A stretch of DNA of 28,355 bases, taken from Candidatus Gastranaerophilales bacterium (GTDB taxonomy: Bacteria > Cyanobacteriota > Vampirovibrionia > Gastranaerophilales > Gastranaerophilaceae). Shown here in pieces: positions 1-7,591 of this stretch. Position 1 is the first letter of the stretch. Each line of letters opens with the position of its first letter. The notes beneath the pieces were generated by a model. It searched no databases. It was not told the DNA's origin and was given only the letters and a program-made list of their open reading frames with translations. The stretch is from assembly GCA_944325615.1 (NCBI GenBank), contig CALVAU010000021.1, positions 1-28,355 on the forward strand, given 5' to 3'. A program made the translations under genes and the position numbers.

Positions 1-1
1 A

Positions 2-553
2 GGACAGACTGTTGGTATTATTGGCATTGGACCAATCGGGCTGATGTTTGCAAGACTTGCAAAGTTAAAAGGAGCAAGGGTAATTGTAGCAGGCAGAAAT
101 CCTATCAAATTAAAACTGGCAGAAGAATTTGCTCATGCTGATGATATTGTTGATTTGACAAGATATCCTAATCCGGAAAAGATTTTTATGGACTTTACAG
201 AAGAGCACAAAGGTCTTGATGTTGCGGTAGAATGTGTGGGACTTCCTGAAATTTGGGAAAGAATCTTTTCTTTTGTTCGTCCTGGAGGCACAGTACACTT
301 TTTCGGCGGTTGCAAGTCAGGTTCTACTGTTACTTTTGATACAACCAAAATGCACTATGGCGATATTCGTTTGATGAGTGTATTCCATCACACTCCGCAG
401 TATTTCAGACAAGCACTTGATTATATTGCATCAGGAGAGGTGGAAGTAGAAAAACTAATCACTAAAACTCTAGAATTGAAAGATGTTGAATATGCAATGC
501 AAGAGCATATTGCAGGGCGTGCTGTTAAATTTTTGATAAAACCTTGGAATTAA
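2..553 (+). CDS. Zinc-type (medium-chain) alcohol/polyol dehydrogenase, C-terminal part
   Basis: The gene enters from the left edge; the frame is open from base 2, so only the C-terminal ~183 residues are present. It starts in the Rossmann nucleotide-binding fold (GIIGIGPIGLMFA, a GxGxxG fingerprint), continues with a beta-alpha unit and a VAECVG stretch typical of the medium-chain dehydrogenase/reductase family, and ends with RPGGTVHFFGG and the usual C-terminal helix (AGRAVKFLIKP). These enzymes oxidise alcohols or polyols with NAD(P)+, using a catalytic zinc bound by the N-terminal domain, which lies outside the window. The substrate cannot be told; sorbitol/threonine dehydrogenase-like members look similar. 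There is no terminator before the next gene, so read-through into the prepilin-like gene is possible. Confidence 0.85.
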   Translation, partial: GQTVGIIGIGPIGLMFARLAKLKGARVIVAGRNPIKLKLAEEFAHADDIVDLTRYPNPEKIFMDFTEEHKGLDVAVECVGLPEIWERIFSFVRPGGTVHFFGGCKSGSTVTFDTTKMHYGDIRLMSVFHHTPQYFRQALDYIASGEVEVEKLITKTLELKDVEYAMQEHIAGRAVKFLIKPWN

Positions 554-595
554 AGAACAATATGAGAGGAGAAAGTATGAAAAATCAAGCTATGA

Positions 596-1468
596 TTGAG
601 TTTCAGGGGGGGGGGGGCAAGCTATAATTCGCTCTCTGTAAGGGGAAACAGCATAAAGTTATCAAATGCTATTCAAATTGATAAACCCCCAAAAATATTG
701 GTTAAAAAGGAACAAGGATTCACATTAGCAGAAGTATTGATAACATTAGGCGTAATCGGAATAATTGCAGCTATGACGTTACCGTCATTGATAGCAAACC
801 ATCGAAAACAAGTAACCTTAACAAAGGTCAAGCAGACCTATAATATATTGAATAATGCACTAGAGCGCGCAAAAGTTGACTATGATACAGATGTGAATAA
901 CTGGTATATTCCTCAAAATGGGAGCCAGTTAGAGAAAAGTATGTTTTTTGTCGAGAAATACATGCTACCATATTTGAACGTTTCGCATTATTGTAAAGAT
1001 AAACCAACTCAGCCTTATTGTTTAGAAAAAATATATTTTTTTAAGGGTAATAGTTGGTCATATTTAGGGCCAGTAACTTCTGGTAGTGGTACTGCTTTTA
1101 TATTGAGTAATGGTGTATTTGTATCAGTTGTTGTTGGAGAAATTGCAACAGCTCCAGATGCAGATGGTTATAATGAAGCGATAAATAGAGTTGTTATAAG
1201 TTTTGATATTGACAATTATAAAGGATATAATAGAAAAGGTTATGATGTCTTTATGCTTGAACTTGGAGGTGCTGAAGGTCCATCTAAAAATAATAATGCG
1301 AATAGAAATAAATTCTTACCATACGGGTATGATGCATCTAAAAAATGTGATTATTATGTATCAGATATAAATCATGCTTGTAATCCAAATTCTACATATT
1401 CAGGTTCCTATTGTTTAGCGTATATAGTCTGTAACGGATGGGATTTTGGGGATAAATATCCTTGGTAA
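596..1468 (+). CDS. Type IV prepilin / type II pseudopilin-like protein, start displaced by a G12 tract
   Basis: The N-terminal methylation signal is clear: KKEQG followed by FTLAEVLITLGVIG and a hydrophobic helix ending AAMTLPSL, with the Glu at +5. A prepilin peptidase would cut after the Gly. The rest is a globular pilin-like domain ending in a Cys-containing tail (CDYY, ACNP, SYCLAYIVCNG), as in the many pilin-like proteins of Gastranaerophilales. The continuous frame opens only at a TTG (596) without a good ribosome binding site. Just upstream, ATG 577 has an excellent AGGAG at 566-570, but it reads through the G12 tract into a stop at 625. Losing one G would join ATG 577 to this frame and give a leader of about 46 residues. 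The gene is therefore either switched off by slippage, phase variable, or carries a sequencing error. It ends at a strong terminator. Confidence 0.8.
   Translation: MSFRGGGASYNSLSVRGNSIKLSNAIQIDKPPKILVKKEQGFTLAEVLITLGVIGIIAAMTLPSLIANHRKQVTLTKVKQTYNILNNALERAKVDYDTDVNNWYIPQNGSQLEKSMFFVEKYMLPYLNVSHYCKDKPTQPYCLEKIYFFKGNSWSYLGPVTSGSGTAFILSNGVFVSVVVGEIATAPDADGYNEAINRVVISFDIDNYKGYNRKGYDVFMLELGGAEGPSKNNNANRNKFLPYGYDASKKCDYYVSDINHACNPNSTYSGSYCLAYIVCNGWDFGDKYPW
606..617 (+). repeat. Homopolymeric G12 tract at the 5' end of the prepilin-like gene
   Basis: Twelve consecutive G in a strongly AT-rich region, ten codons after ATG 577. With 12 G, translation from ATG 577 ends at the TAA at 625-627. With 11 G, it enters the prepilin frame. 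Such tracts are classic slipped-strand mispairing sites in other bacteria; that role here is inference. Confidence 0.85.
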
Positions 1469-1471
1469 AAT

Positions 1472-1503
1472 AAAAAGACCGACAAATCTGTCGGTCTTTT
1501 TAT
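1472..1503. terminator. Bidirectional rho-independent terminator
   Basis: A 13-bp perfect stem (AAAAAGACCGACA, 1472-1484, with its complement 1489-1501) closes a 4-nt AATC loop and has T runs on the plus strand and, read backwards, on the minus strand. It ends the prepilin-like gene and also serves the converging 51-codon ORF at 1540-1695. Confidence 0.93.
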
Positions 1504-1539
1504 TCGCTCTCAACTTCTAACTTCTTGCTGTAACCACAC

Positions 1540-1695
1540 TTACTTAACAACAGCAAGTTTTGGTCTAATGCCTGATTCCATATTGATATTTCTTGCATTA
1601 GCCACCGCCATAGAACGGCGTTTTCTCGCTCCTCTTAATATATATTCAACACTGCCATTTACATTACACGCAGGTTTTACTATCTTTTTTAACAT
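1540..1695 (-). CDS. Small basic protein of unknown function (51 aa)
   Basis: A minus-strand ORF running from the ATG at 1695 to the TAA at 1540, encoding 51 residues. It starts MLKKIVKPACNVNGSVEY, has a basic middle (RGARKRRSMAVANAR) and ends GIRPKLAVVK. A GGAG lies about 10 nt upstream of the ATG, and the downstream bidirectional hairpin at 1472-1503 would end its transcript. There is no signal peptide or membrane segment, and I recognise no family. The Arg/Lys-rich centre would suit binding nucleic acid or ribosome, but that is a guess. Support is the ribosome binding site, the terminator and the plausible composition; against it are its small size and the lack of a clear promoter. Confidence 0.5.
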   Translation of the reverse strand: MLKKIVKPACNVNGSVEYILRGARKRRSMAVANARNINMESGIRPKLAVVK

Positions 1696-1812
1696 CTTTG
1701 GGGTTCTCCAATTATCTGATTACAGATTTGTAATCGACAATTGTTAGCAAAAACTTTAATTTTTTGTTTTGAATATTTACAAAGTGTAACAAAGTTTTTC
1801 TTTTGAGATTTC

Positions 1813-1830
1813 GAGTACCCAAATGTACTC
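1813..1830. repeat. Short perfect inverted repeat (GAGTAC-N6-GTACTC)
   Basis: A 6-bp perfect inverted repeat around CCAAAT, in the AT-rich gap between the 51-codon ORF and the rpmA terminator, about 120 bp upstream of that ORF's start. It could be an operator for the minus-strand ORF or a weak hairpin. The rest of 1696-1860 shows nothing else I can name. Confidence 0.3.
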
Positions 1831-1859
1831 ATTAAATTGTTTTTAATTTTTTATACAAT

Positions 1860-1893
1860 AAAAAAACAGTCCTCAGTTAAGGACTGCTTTTTT
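1860..1893 (-). terminator. Rho-independent terminator of rplU-rpmA
   Basis: On the minus strand a GCAGTCCT/AGGACTGT stem with a 6-nt loop is followed by a run of T. It lies about 20 nt after the rpmA stop and closes the ribosomal operon. Confidence 0.88.
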
Positions 1894-1910
1894 ACTATTT
1901 TAATTTTTAT

Positions 1911-2165
1911 CTACACTGCGTAAACGCTAACTTGTTTTCTGTCACGTCTGTGAGCTTCAAATTTCACTTGACCGTCAATCAATGCAAATAAAGTATCATC
2001 AGATCCGATACCTACATTGTTTCCTGGGTGAATTTTTGTTCCGCGTTGACGAACAAGAATATTACCAGCTTTAACAACTTCGCCGCCAAATTTCTTAACG
2101 CCTAGTCGCTTCGCTTCACTGTCGCGTCCGTTACGGGTAGATCCCATACCTTTCTTATGTGCCAT
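1911..2165 (-). CDS. rpmA: Large-subunit ribosomal protein bL27
   Basis: 84 residues, the normal length for bL27, beginning [16 protein letters not shown] and containing the conserved [15 protein letters not shown] block. The protein sits in the 50S subunit with its N-terminus reaching towards the peptidyl transferase centre. The N-terminus starts directly at MAHKKG, without the cleavable extension that Firmicutes remove with the Prp protease, and no prp gene lies between rplU and rpmA here. The ribosome binding site AGGAG sits 8 nt before the start. It is the second gene of a two-gene operon, 44 nt after rplU. Confidence 0.98.
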   Translation of the reverse strand: MAHKKGMGSTRNGRDSEAKRLGVKKFGGEVVKAGNILVRQRGTKIHPGNNVGIGSDDTLFALIDGQVKFEAHRRDRKQVSVYAV

Positions 2166-2209
2166 TTTTATATCTCCTGTTGTATTTTAGTATCACTTAG
2201 TTTGTTTAA

Positions 2210-2560
2210 TTATGCTTCTTCTGTTGTTTCAGCAGCTTTTTTCTGAGCTGAAGTTCTGATTTTGTTAATCATTACTCTTGTGAAGCCTTGTCTGTGTCCT
2301 TGTTTTCTTCTGTATCCTTTTTTAGGTCTTTGTTTGAACACGATAATTTTTTTAGATTTATCTTCTTTAACGACAACGCCTTCTACTGATGCGCCGGCAA
2401 CGTATGGTTGACCAACTTTTGATTTTTTGCCGTTAACTATCATAACGATGTTTTCAAAAACAACTTTTGAATCTTTTTCTTCGTTAAGTAATTCAATATC
2501 TACGTAACGACCTTCTTCTACTTGATACTGTTTTCCGCCTGTTTCTACTATTGCGTACAT
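2210..2560 (-). CDS. rplU: Large-subunit ribosomal protein bL21
   Basis: 116 residues starting MYAIVETGGKQYQVEEG, with the family signature KKGYRRKQGHRQGFTRV near the C-terminus, where the protein contacts 23S rRNA. A short Lys/Ala/Glu-rich tail follows. First gene of the rplU-rpmA operon; GAAAGGA gives a good ribosome binding site. Its promoter and a leader of about 85 nt lie upstream, and that leader may carry autoregulatory structure. Confidence 0.98.
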   Translation of the reverse strand: MYAIVETGGKQYQVEEGRYVDIELLNEEKDSKVVFENIVMIVNGKKSKVGQPYVAGASVEGVVVKEDKSKKIIVFKQRPKKGYRRKQGHRQGFTRVMINKIRTSAQKKAAETTEEA

Positions 2561-2647
2561 TTTTTTGTCCTTTCTAATTGAGGTTTCGTAACCCTTTACA
2601 GCTAGTGTTTCGGGGTTTTATAAACGAGTTACCTATACTATACACGT
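2561..2647 (-). promoter_or_regulatory. Leader of rplU, possibly structured
   Basis: The untranslated leader on the minus strand can fold so that GGTAAC near its 5' end pairs with GTTAC...ACC near its 3' end, with an inner AACCC/GGGTT helix. L21 leaders are known autoregulatory elements in Firmicutes; equivalence here is not shown. No open reading frame lies in it. Confidence 0.35.
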
Positions 2648-2653
2648 ATATTT

Positions 2654-2682
2654 ATTATCAGATACTCAAATTCTAATGTCAA
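2654..2682 (-). promoter_or_regulatory. Promoter of rplU-rpmA (sigma-70 type)
   Basis: Read on the minus strand: -35 TTGACA (2682-2677), a 17-nt spacer, and -10 GATAAT (2659-2654). The match to the vegetative consensus is nearly perfect. Transcription would start near 2647, giving a leader of about 85 nt before the rplU start. Confidence 0.85.
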
Positions 2683-2742
2683 GCAGTATTAATATTTATT
2701 AACTTTATGTTTCAAGCTTTTTGTTTGGAGTAAAATTATGAT

Positions 2743-4074
2743 ATGAAGTTTAATGAGAAAGAAATTATATCAGCTTGCAATGCTGAATTGTTAAAAAGCT
2801 TGGGATGTGATGATGAGTTTGGTATTTCAACAGATACCAGAACTATTCAAAAAGGTGACATTTACCTGCCATTGAAAGGGGAGACTTTTGATGGTGAAAA
2901 GTTTATATCGCAAGCTCTTGAAAAAGGTGCAATAGGATATTTTACAACAATAGGAGAAGTTCTTGAGGGTGCAAGAGTAGTTTTTAAAGTGGAAGATACT
3001 CTTGAGGCATACTTGAAAATTGCAAGATATCTTAGGAGAAAAATTAATCCTATAACAGTTGCAATTACAGGCAGCTCAGGCAAGACCACGACAAAAGAGA
3101 TGGTCTATTCAGTATTGAGTGAAAAGTTTAGAACACAAAAGACCTTTTCAAATCATAACAATGAAATAGGCCTTTGTCAGACAGTATTAGGAATGTCAGA
3201 TGATACTCAGGCTCTTATTATTGAAATGGGGATGAGAGGTCTTGGTGAAATTGAACTGTTATCTAAATATTCAGAACCTGATTTTGCGATTATTACAAAT
3301 GCCGGCTCTGCTCATATTGGGCGTTTAGGATCGTTAGATAACATAGCAAGAGCAAAGTCTGAAATTACAACAGCATTAAAATCAAATGGTGCTTTGATTG
3401 CAAATGATAATGAAAGATTGAAAAAGTTTGCAGCCTTCAACGGTGAAAAAATCTGGTATTCAATAAAACAGGTGCAAGTACTTGAGCAAAGACGCGGATA
3501 TTCCAAATTTTTATATAAAGGAATTGAATATGAGCTTAATGTAGAGGGTGAATATAATATAGAAAATTCTCTTTCAGCCATTGAGTTAGGTAATAAGCTC
3601 AAAATGACTCCTGATGAGATTAAAGCGGGACTTTTGAAATACCGTTCGATTGAAAAGCGTTGGGAAGAAGAAAATATTTCAGGATACACATTGATTAATG
3701 ATAGTTATAATGCTAACCCTGAGTCAATGAAGGCTTCAGTATCAACGTTTATAGAATTATACAAAAACCCGGTTGTTGTACTTGGCAATATGGGTGAATT
3801 GGGTGAAAGTGAAGAAGAACTTCATAGAAGTGTTGGTATGGCACTAGCAAATACTTCTAAAAAAGATACAAAATTTTTGACAGTTGGAGCTTTGGCAGAA
3901 AAAATAGGTGAGGAACTTTCAAAGTCAGGATTTTATGTAAAGAATTTTGAAAATAACAAGGATGTATCAGATTACATTCTTGATAAGATAGATGTAGGCT
4001 GTACAATATTTTTAAAAGCTTCACGATCTATGAAATTTGAAGAAATACTAGAATACCTTAAGGGGAGAAAATAA
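2743..4074 (+). CDS. murF: UDP-N-acetylmuramoyl-tripeptide--D-alanyl-D-alanine ligase
   Basis: 443 residues, the usual MurF length. This cytoplasmic ATP-dependent ligase adds D-Ala-D-Ala to the UDP-MurNAc tripeptide, the last soluble step of peptidoglycan precursor assembly. An N-terminal UDP-binding domain (STDTRTIQKGDIYLPLKG) is followed by the P-loop TGSSGKTTTKE (Lys114), NHNNEIGLCQ at about 137-146, and the central-to-C-terminal DSYNANPESM at about 320-329. The ATG at 2743 follows GGAG at 2727-2730; the slightly earlier ATG at 2738 stops after two codons. It opens the mur cluster and runs divergently from rplU. No clear promoter was found; murE does not precede it. Confidence 0.97.
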   Translation: MKFNEKEIISACNAELLKSLGCDDEFGISTDTRTIQKGDIYLPLKGETFDGEKFISQALEKGAIGYFTTIGEVLEGARVVFKVEDTLEAYLKIARYLRRKINPITVAITGSSGKTTTKEMVYSVLSEKFRTQKTFSNHNNEIGLCQTVLGMSDDTQALIIEMGMRGLGEIELLSKYSEPDFAIITNAGSAHIGRLGSLDNIARAKSEITTALKSNGALIANDNERLKKFAAFNGEKIWYSIKQVQVLEQRRGYSKFLYKGIEYELNVEGEYNIENSLSAIELGNKLKMTPDEIKAGLLKYRSIEKRWEEENISGYTLINDSYNANPESMKASVSTFIELYKNPVVVLGNMGELGESEEELHRSVGMALANTSKKDTKFLTVGALAEKIGEELSKSGFYVKNFENNKDVSDYILDKIDVGCTIFLKASRSMKFEEILEYLKGRK

Positions 4075-4076
4075 TT

Positions 4077-5057
4077 ATGATAATGGTAACAGTGGCATTT
4101 TTGCTCGGTATGATATTATGCCTTTTATTCGGGGTTCCTTATATCTCTTTTTTGAAAAAGAAAATGATAGGGCAGTATGTAAAAGATGTAGCGCCTGAGG
4201 CACATCAGAAAAAAGAGGGTACTCCGACAACAGGCGGTGTATTTATTGTTGCTGCTGTTATTATTGCCTCAATTATAGCACTATCTCTAGCTCAGAGCTT
4301 ATCAGAAGAAGCTTTTATAATTTTAATAACGTTTGTATTTTATACTTTTGCAGGATTTCAGGATGATTATCTTAAATTAAAAGGTAAGCATAATGACGGT
4401 TTGAGTGCAAAAGGAAAACTATTAAGACAAATTGCAATTGCATTGTTGCCGACAATTTATGTAATGATGAGCAATACATTCGGAACTTATTTTGCAATAG
4501 GCAGTTTTGAAATTGATTTAGGCTGGTTATATCCGATTTTTGCAGTATTTGTAATTACCGGAGCATCAAATGCTTACAATTTAACTGACGGATTGGATGG
4601 ACTTGCATCATCTACCGGTATGTTTGCATTTATAGCATGTGCTTTAATTTTGTTATGCACAGGTCATCAAGGTGCTGCAATTATTTCAGCTTCAGTAGCA
4701 GGTGCATTGTTCGGGTTCTTGAAATACAACAAGCCTAAAGCTCAAGTTTTTATGGGCGATACAGGATCTTTAGCTATCGGTGGGTTATTGGGAACTTTAG
4801 CTGTTGTCGGTAAGTTTGAATTCCTATTGATTTTTATTGGTGCCGTGTTTGTTATGGAAACTTTATCAGTTATTTTGCAGGTAATAAGTTTTAAAACAAC
4901 AGGTAAAAGAATTTTTAAAATGTCTCCTATACACCATCATTTCGAGCTTTGCGGATGGAGTGAGAAAAAAATAGTTGTTGTATTTGCTCTATTGTCTGCG
5001 ATTTTTGGAGCATTGGCTTTGTTGTTATTTTATTTGACTCAAATAGGAGTTATTTAG
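4077..5057 (+). CDS. mraY: Phospho-N-acetylmuramoyl-pentapeptide transferase
   Basis: 326 residues, mostly hydrophobic, with about ten predicted membrane segments. MraY moves phospho-MurNAc-pentapeptide from UDP onto undecaprenyl phosphate at the inner face of the cytoplasmic membrane, forming lipid I. Family markers are all visible: FQDDYLK (Asp96-Asp97), NAYNLTDGLDGL at about 165-176, MGDTGSLA at about 226-233, and the PIHHHFE loop at about 284-290. The start lies 2 nt after the murF stop, with GGGGAG as ribosome binding site. A second ATG two codons later could serve instead. Confidence 0.97.
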   Translation: MIMVTVAFLLGMILCLLFGVPYISFLKKKMIGQYVKDVAPEAHQKKEGTPTTGGVFIVAAVIIASIIALSLAQSLSEEAFIILITFVFYTFAGFQDDYLKLKGKHNDGLSAKGKLLRQIAIALLPTIYVMMSNTFGTYFAIGSFEIDLGWLYPIFAVFVITGASNAYNLTDGLDGLASSTGMFAFIACALILLCTGHQGAAIISASVAGALFGFLKYNKPKAQVFMGDTGSLAIGGLLGTLAVVGKFEFLLIFIGAVFVMETLSVILQVISFKTTGKRIFKMSPIHHHFELCGWSEKKIVVVFALLSAIFGALALLLFYLTQIGVI

Positions 5058-5058
5058 T

Positions 5059-6408
5059 ATGAAAACAAATTGGTTTGATAAAAAAGTTTTGGTATTAGGT
5101 TTGTCAAAAAGCGGTATTTCAGCTGCTAAATATTTAAATAAGCACGGAGCGGATGTATATATTACAGAGAGCCGTGCAAGAGAAGATAAAGATAATGAAA
5201 ATATTAATGAGCTTGAAGCACTTGGTATAAAAATTGAAATGGGAGGACATAGTGAAGAATTTTTAAATGATTCCTATATTGCTATCACAAGTCCTGGTAT
5301 TCCGCCGCAGTCTGAAATTATGCAAAAGTTAAAAGATAAAAATATCCAAGTTATTTCGGAAATAGAACTTGCCTATTCTCAGACTTCAAAACCATTTATA
5401 GCGATAACAGGAAGTAATGGTAAGACAACAACAACTGCTTTAACTGCTCATATTTTGAGTGAAGAATTTAAAGCATATCCTTGCGGTAACTATGGAGTTC
5501 CTCCTTGTGATCTGTTGGATGGTGATGTAGAAATTTTCGTTTGTGAATGTAGTTCTTTTCAGCTTGAATATAGTGAAGCTTTTCAGCCTCAAATTTCTGT
5601 ATGGACTAATTTTACCCCTGACCATATAAACTGGCATGGAAATATGGAAAATTACTTCAATGCGAAAGCTAAAATTTTTAAGTCTCCGACTGCTCCTGCC
5701 TTTTCTGTGCTGAATGCAAAGGATGAAAAACTGAGAGAATTTTCAAAAGAATGCGGTGGCACTGTATTTATGTTTGATGAAGAAATGGGAGAAAATTGCT
5801 GTTATGTAAAAAATGATGCAATTTTCTTTAAAAGAAACGGCAAAGAAGAACATATTATTGATTTGAAAGATTGTCCGTTGATTGGAGAACATAATTATCA
5901 AAATGTAGAATGTTCAGTAATCGTTGCAAAATTGGAAGGTATTTCAAATGAGCATATAAAAAATGCAATTATGAGTTTTAAAGTTCCTGAGCATCGACTT
6001 GAAAAGTTTGCGCAAAAAGACGGAATTGTTTTCTATAACGATTCTAAAGCGACAAATCCAGAGGCTTCATTAGTTGCAATAAGATCTTTTATCGATCAAG
6101 ATGTTGTACTAATTGCAGGCGGACGCGACAAAAATACTGATTTAAAAGAGTTTGATGAAGCTTGTAAAAAACATATCAAAACAGTTATTTTGATTGGTGA
6201 AGCAGCAGATAGGTTTGAAGAAAACCTTAGAGCTGATGGGTTTGAGAATATTATAAGAGAAGATTCGATGCAAAATGCGATTGATAAATCAATTTCACTA
6301 AACCCTAATGTCGTATTATTATCACCGGCATGTGCAAGCTTTGATATGTTCAGCGGTTATGAGGAGAGAGGAAAGGTCTTTAAAGAATATGTCTTATCGA
6401 GATTATGA
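5059..6408 (+). CDS. murD: UDP-N-acetylmuramoylalanine--D-glutamate ligase
   Basis: 449 residues. MurD adds D-Glu to UDP-MurNAc-L-Ala in the cytoplasm. The N-terminal Rossmann-like domain begins VLVLGLSKSGISAAKYL. The ATP-binding loop is TGSNGKTTTT (Lys122), followed by NFTPDHINWHG at about 184-194, the HRLEKF element and DSKATNPEA in the C-terminal half. It starts one base after the mraY stop and overlaps the start of ftsW by 20 bp, consistent with translational coupling. Confidence 0.97.
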   Translation: MKTNWFDKKVLVLGLSKSGISAAKYLNKHGADVYITESRAREDKDNENINELEALGIKIEMGGHSEEFLNDSYIAITSPGIPPQSEIMQKLKDKNIQVISEIELAYSQTSKPFIAITGSNGKTTTTALTAHILSEEFKAYPCGNYGVPPCDLLDGDVEIFVCECSSFQLEYSEAFQPQISVWTNFTPDHINWHGNMENYFNAKAKIFKSPTAPAFSVLNAKDEKLREFSKECGGTVFMFDEEMGENCCYVKNDAIFFKRNGKEEHIIDLKDCPLIGEHNYQNVECSVIVAKLEGISNEHIKNAIMSFKVPEHRLEKFAQKDGIVFYNDSKATNPEASLVAIRSFIDQDVVLIAGGRDKNTDLKEFDEACKKHIKTVILIGEAADRFEENLRADGFENIIREDSMQNAIDKSISLNPNVVLLSPACASFDMFSGYEERGKVFKEYVLSRL

Positions 6409-7591
6409 TAGAAATAACTATGACAGAGACAGAATACGAGCAAATAGAGGGCAAATCCAAAGTGTCATAATTTCATCTCCGGATAGGACTCTTTTGGTTG
6501 TTGTTACTTTTCTTGTCATAATCGGTTTTATGGCAATATTTTCCGCATCAGCACCAAAATGCTTGGATGAGGGAGTAAATCCTGCTCAGTTTTTGATAAA
6601 ACAAGTTATTTGTTTTATCGTGGGATTTATAGGGCTTAAGTTCTTTACAAATTACGATTATAAAAAATTGGCTCAATGGAATACTATTTTTGCTGCAGCA
6701 ATTATCATCTCACTCTTACTTGTTGACTTTACTCCTCTTGGCGTAACAGTTAATGGGGCAAAAAGATGGATAAATCTTTTGGGATTTCAATTGCAGCCGT
6801 CTGAATTTGCAAAACCTGCTGTAGTTCTTCTTTTAGCGTCAGCATTCAAGGATAATGCAAACCTTTTTGATGAAAGTAAATGGATAAAATATTTTATACC
6901 TATTTTAGTAATGCTTGCATTTATCTTTATGCAGCCGAACTTGAGTATGGTAATTTTGCTTTTATCAGTATCTGTTGTAATGTTTTTGTGTGGTGGCGGA
7001 TCTTTAAAGCTGTTTTTTAGCTGCTTAGCAGCTGGAGTCACAACAGTTGTTTTGGCTTTGACAACAATTATTAAACCATACCAGTTGCAGCGTCTGAGAA
7101 TTTGGCGACATCCTGAGACTGATCCTCAAGGGGCAGGATATAATATCATTCAATCTTTGATAGCTTTTGCATCAGGCGGATTTAAAGGTGTCGGATATGG
7201 CGGTTCTATTCAAAAACTCTCATATCTACCTGAATGTCATACGGACTTTATTTTCGCAATTATAGCAGAAGAATTAGGATGGATCGGATGTGTGTTGATA
7301 ATCGGGCTTTTCTGGACATTTGTTCATAGAGGTTTTATAGTTGCATCTCGTTGTCCTGATATGTATGGAAGACTTTTGGCAGTTGGAATTACTTTTTCAA
7401 TTGGTTTCCAAGCTTTCTTAAATATCAGTGTTGCAAGTTCATTTTTGCCAACAACAGGTGTGCCATTGCCGTTTATAAGTTATGGCGGATCCTCATTAAT
7501 TGTTTCATTATGGATGGTTGGAATTTTATTGAATATATCTAAAAAAAGAATTAAAAAAATAAGGAATCAGGAAGATGAGCGAATCAGATAA
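6389..7591 (+). CDS. ftsW: Septal peptidoglycan polymerase FtsW (SEDS family)
   Basis: About 400 residues with the polytopic SEDS fold. FtsW polymerises lipid II at the division septum together with a class B penicillin-binding protein. Conserved segments include LQPSEFAKPAVVLLL, HTDFIFAIIAEELGWIG and the C-terminal PTTGVPLPFISYGGSS signature. I place the start at ATG 6389 (MSYRDYDRNN), about 10 nt after AGGAAAGG; the frame is open further upstream inside murD, but there is no reason to begin there. The N-terminal ~25 residues are charged and Arg/Asp/Asn-rich, an unusual cytoplasmic extension. The related RodA is possible on sequence alone, but position between murD and murG favours FtsW. Confidence 0.93.
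   Translation: MSYRDYDRNNYDRDRIRANRGQIQSVIISSPDRTLLVVVTFLVIIGFMAIFSASAPKCLDEGVNPAQFLIKQVICFIVGFIGLKFFTNYDYKKLAQWNTIFAAAIIISLLLVDFTPLGVTVNGAKRWINLLGFQLQPSEFAKPAVVLLLASAFKDNANLFDESKWIKYFIPILVMLAFIFMQPNLSMVILLLSVSVVMFLCGGGSLKLFFSCLAAGVTTVVLALTTIIKPYQLQRLRIWRHPETDPQGAGYNIIQSLIAFASGGFKGVGYGGSIQKLSYLPECHTDFIFAIIAEELGWIGCVLIIGLFWTFVHRGFIVASRCPDMYGRLLAVGITFSIGFQAFLNISVASSFLPTTGVPLPFISYGGSSLIVSLWMVGILLNISKKRIKKIRNQEDERIR

Noticed and set aside
6308..6388. Upstream extension of ftsW inside murD
   Set aside because: The frame is open there, but the peptide (Tyr/His-rich, then Met-Arg-Arg-Glu-Glu) is an out-of-frame shadow of murD; ATG 6389 has a ribosome binding site.
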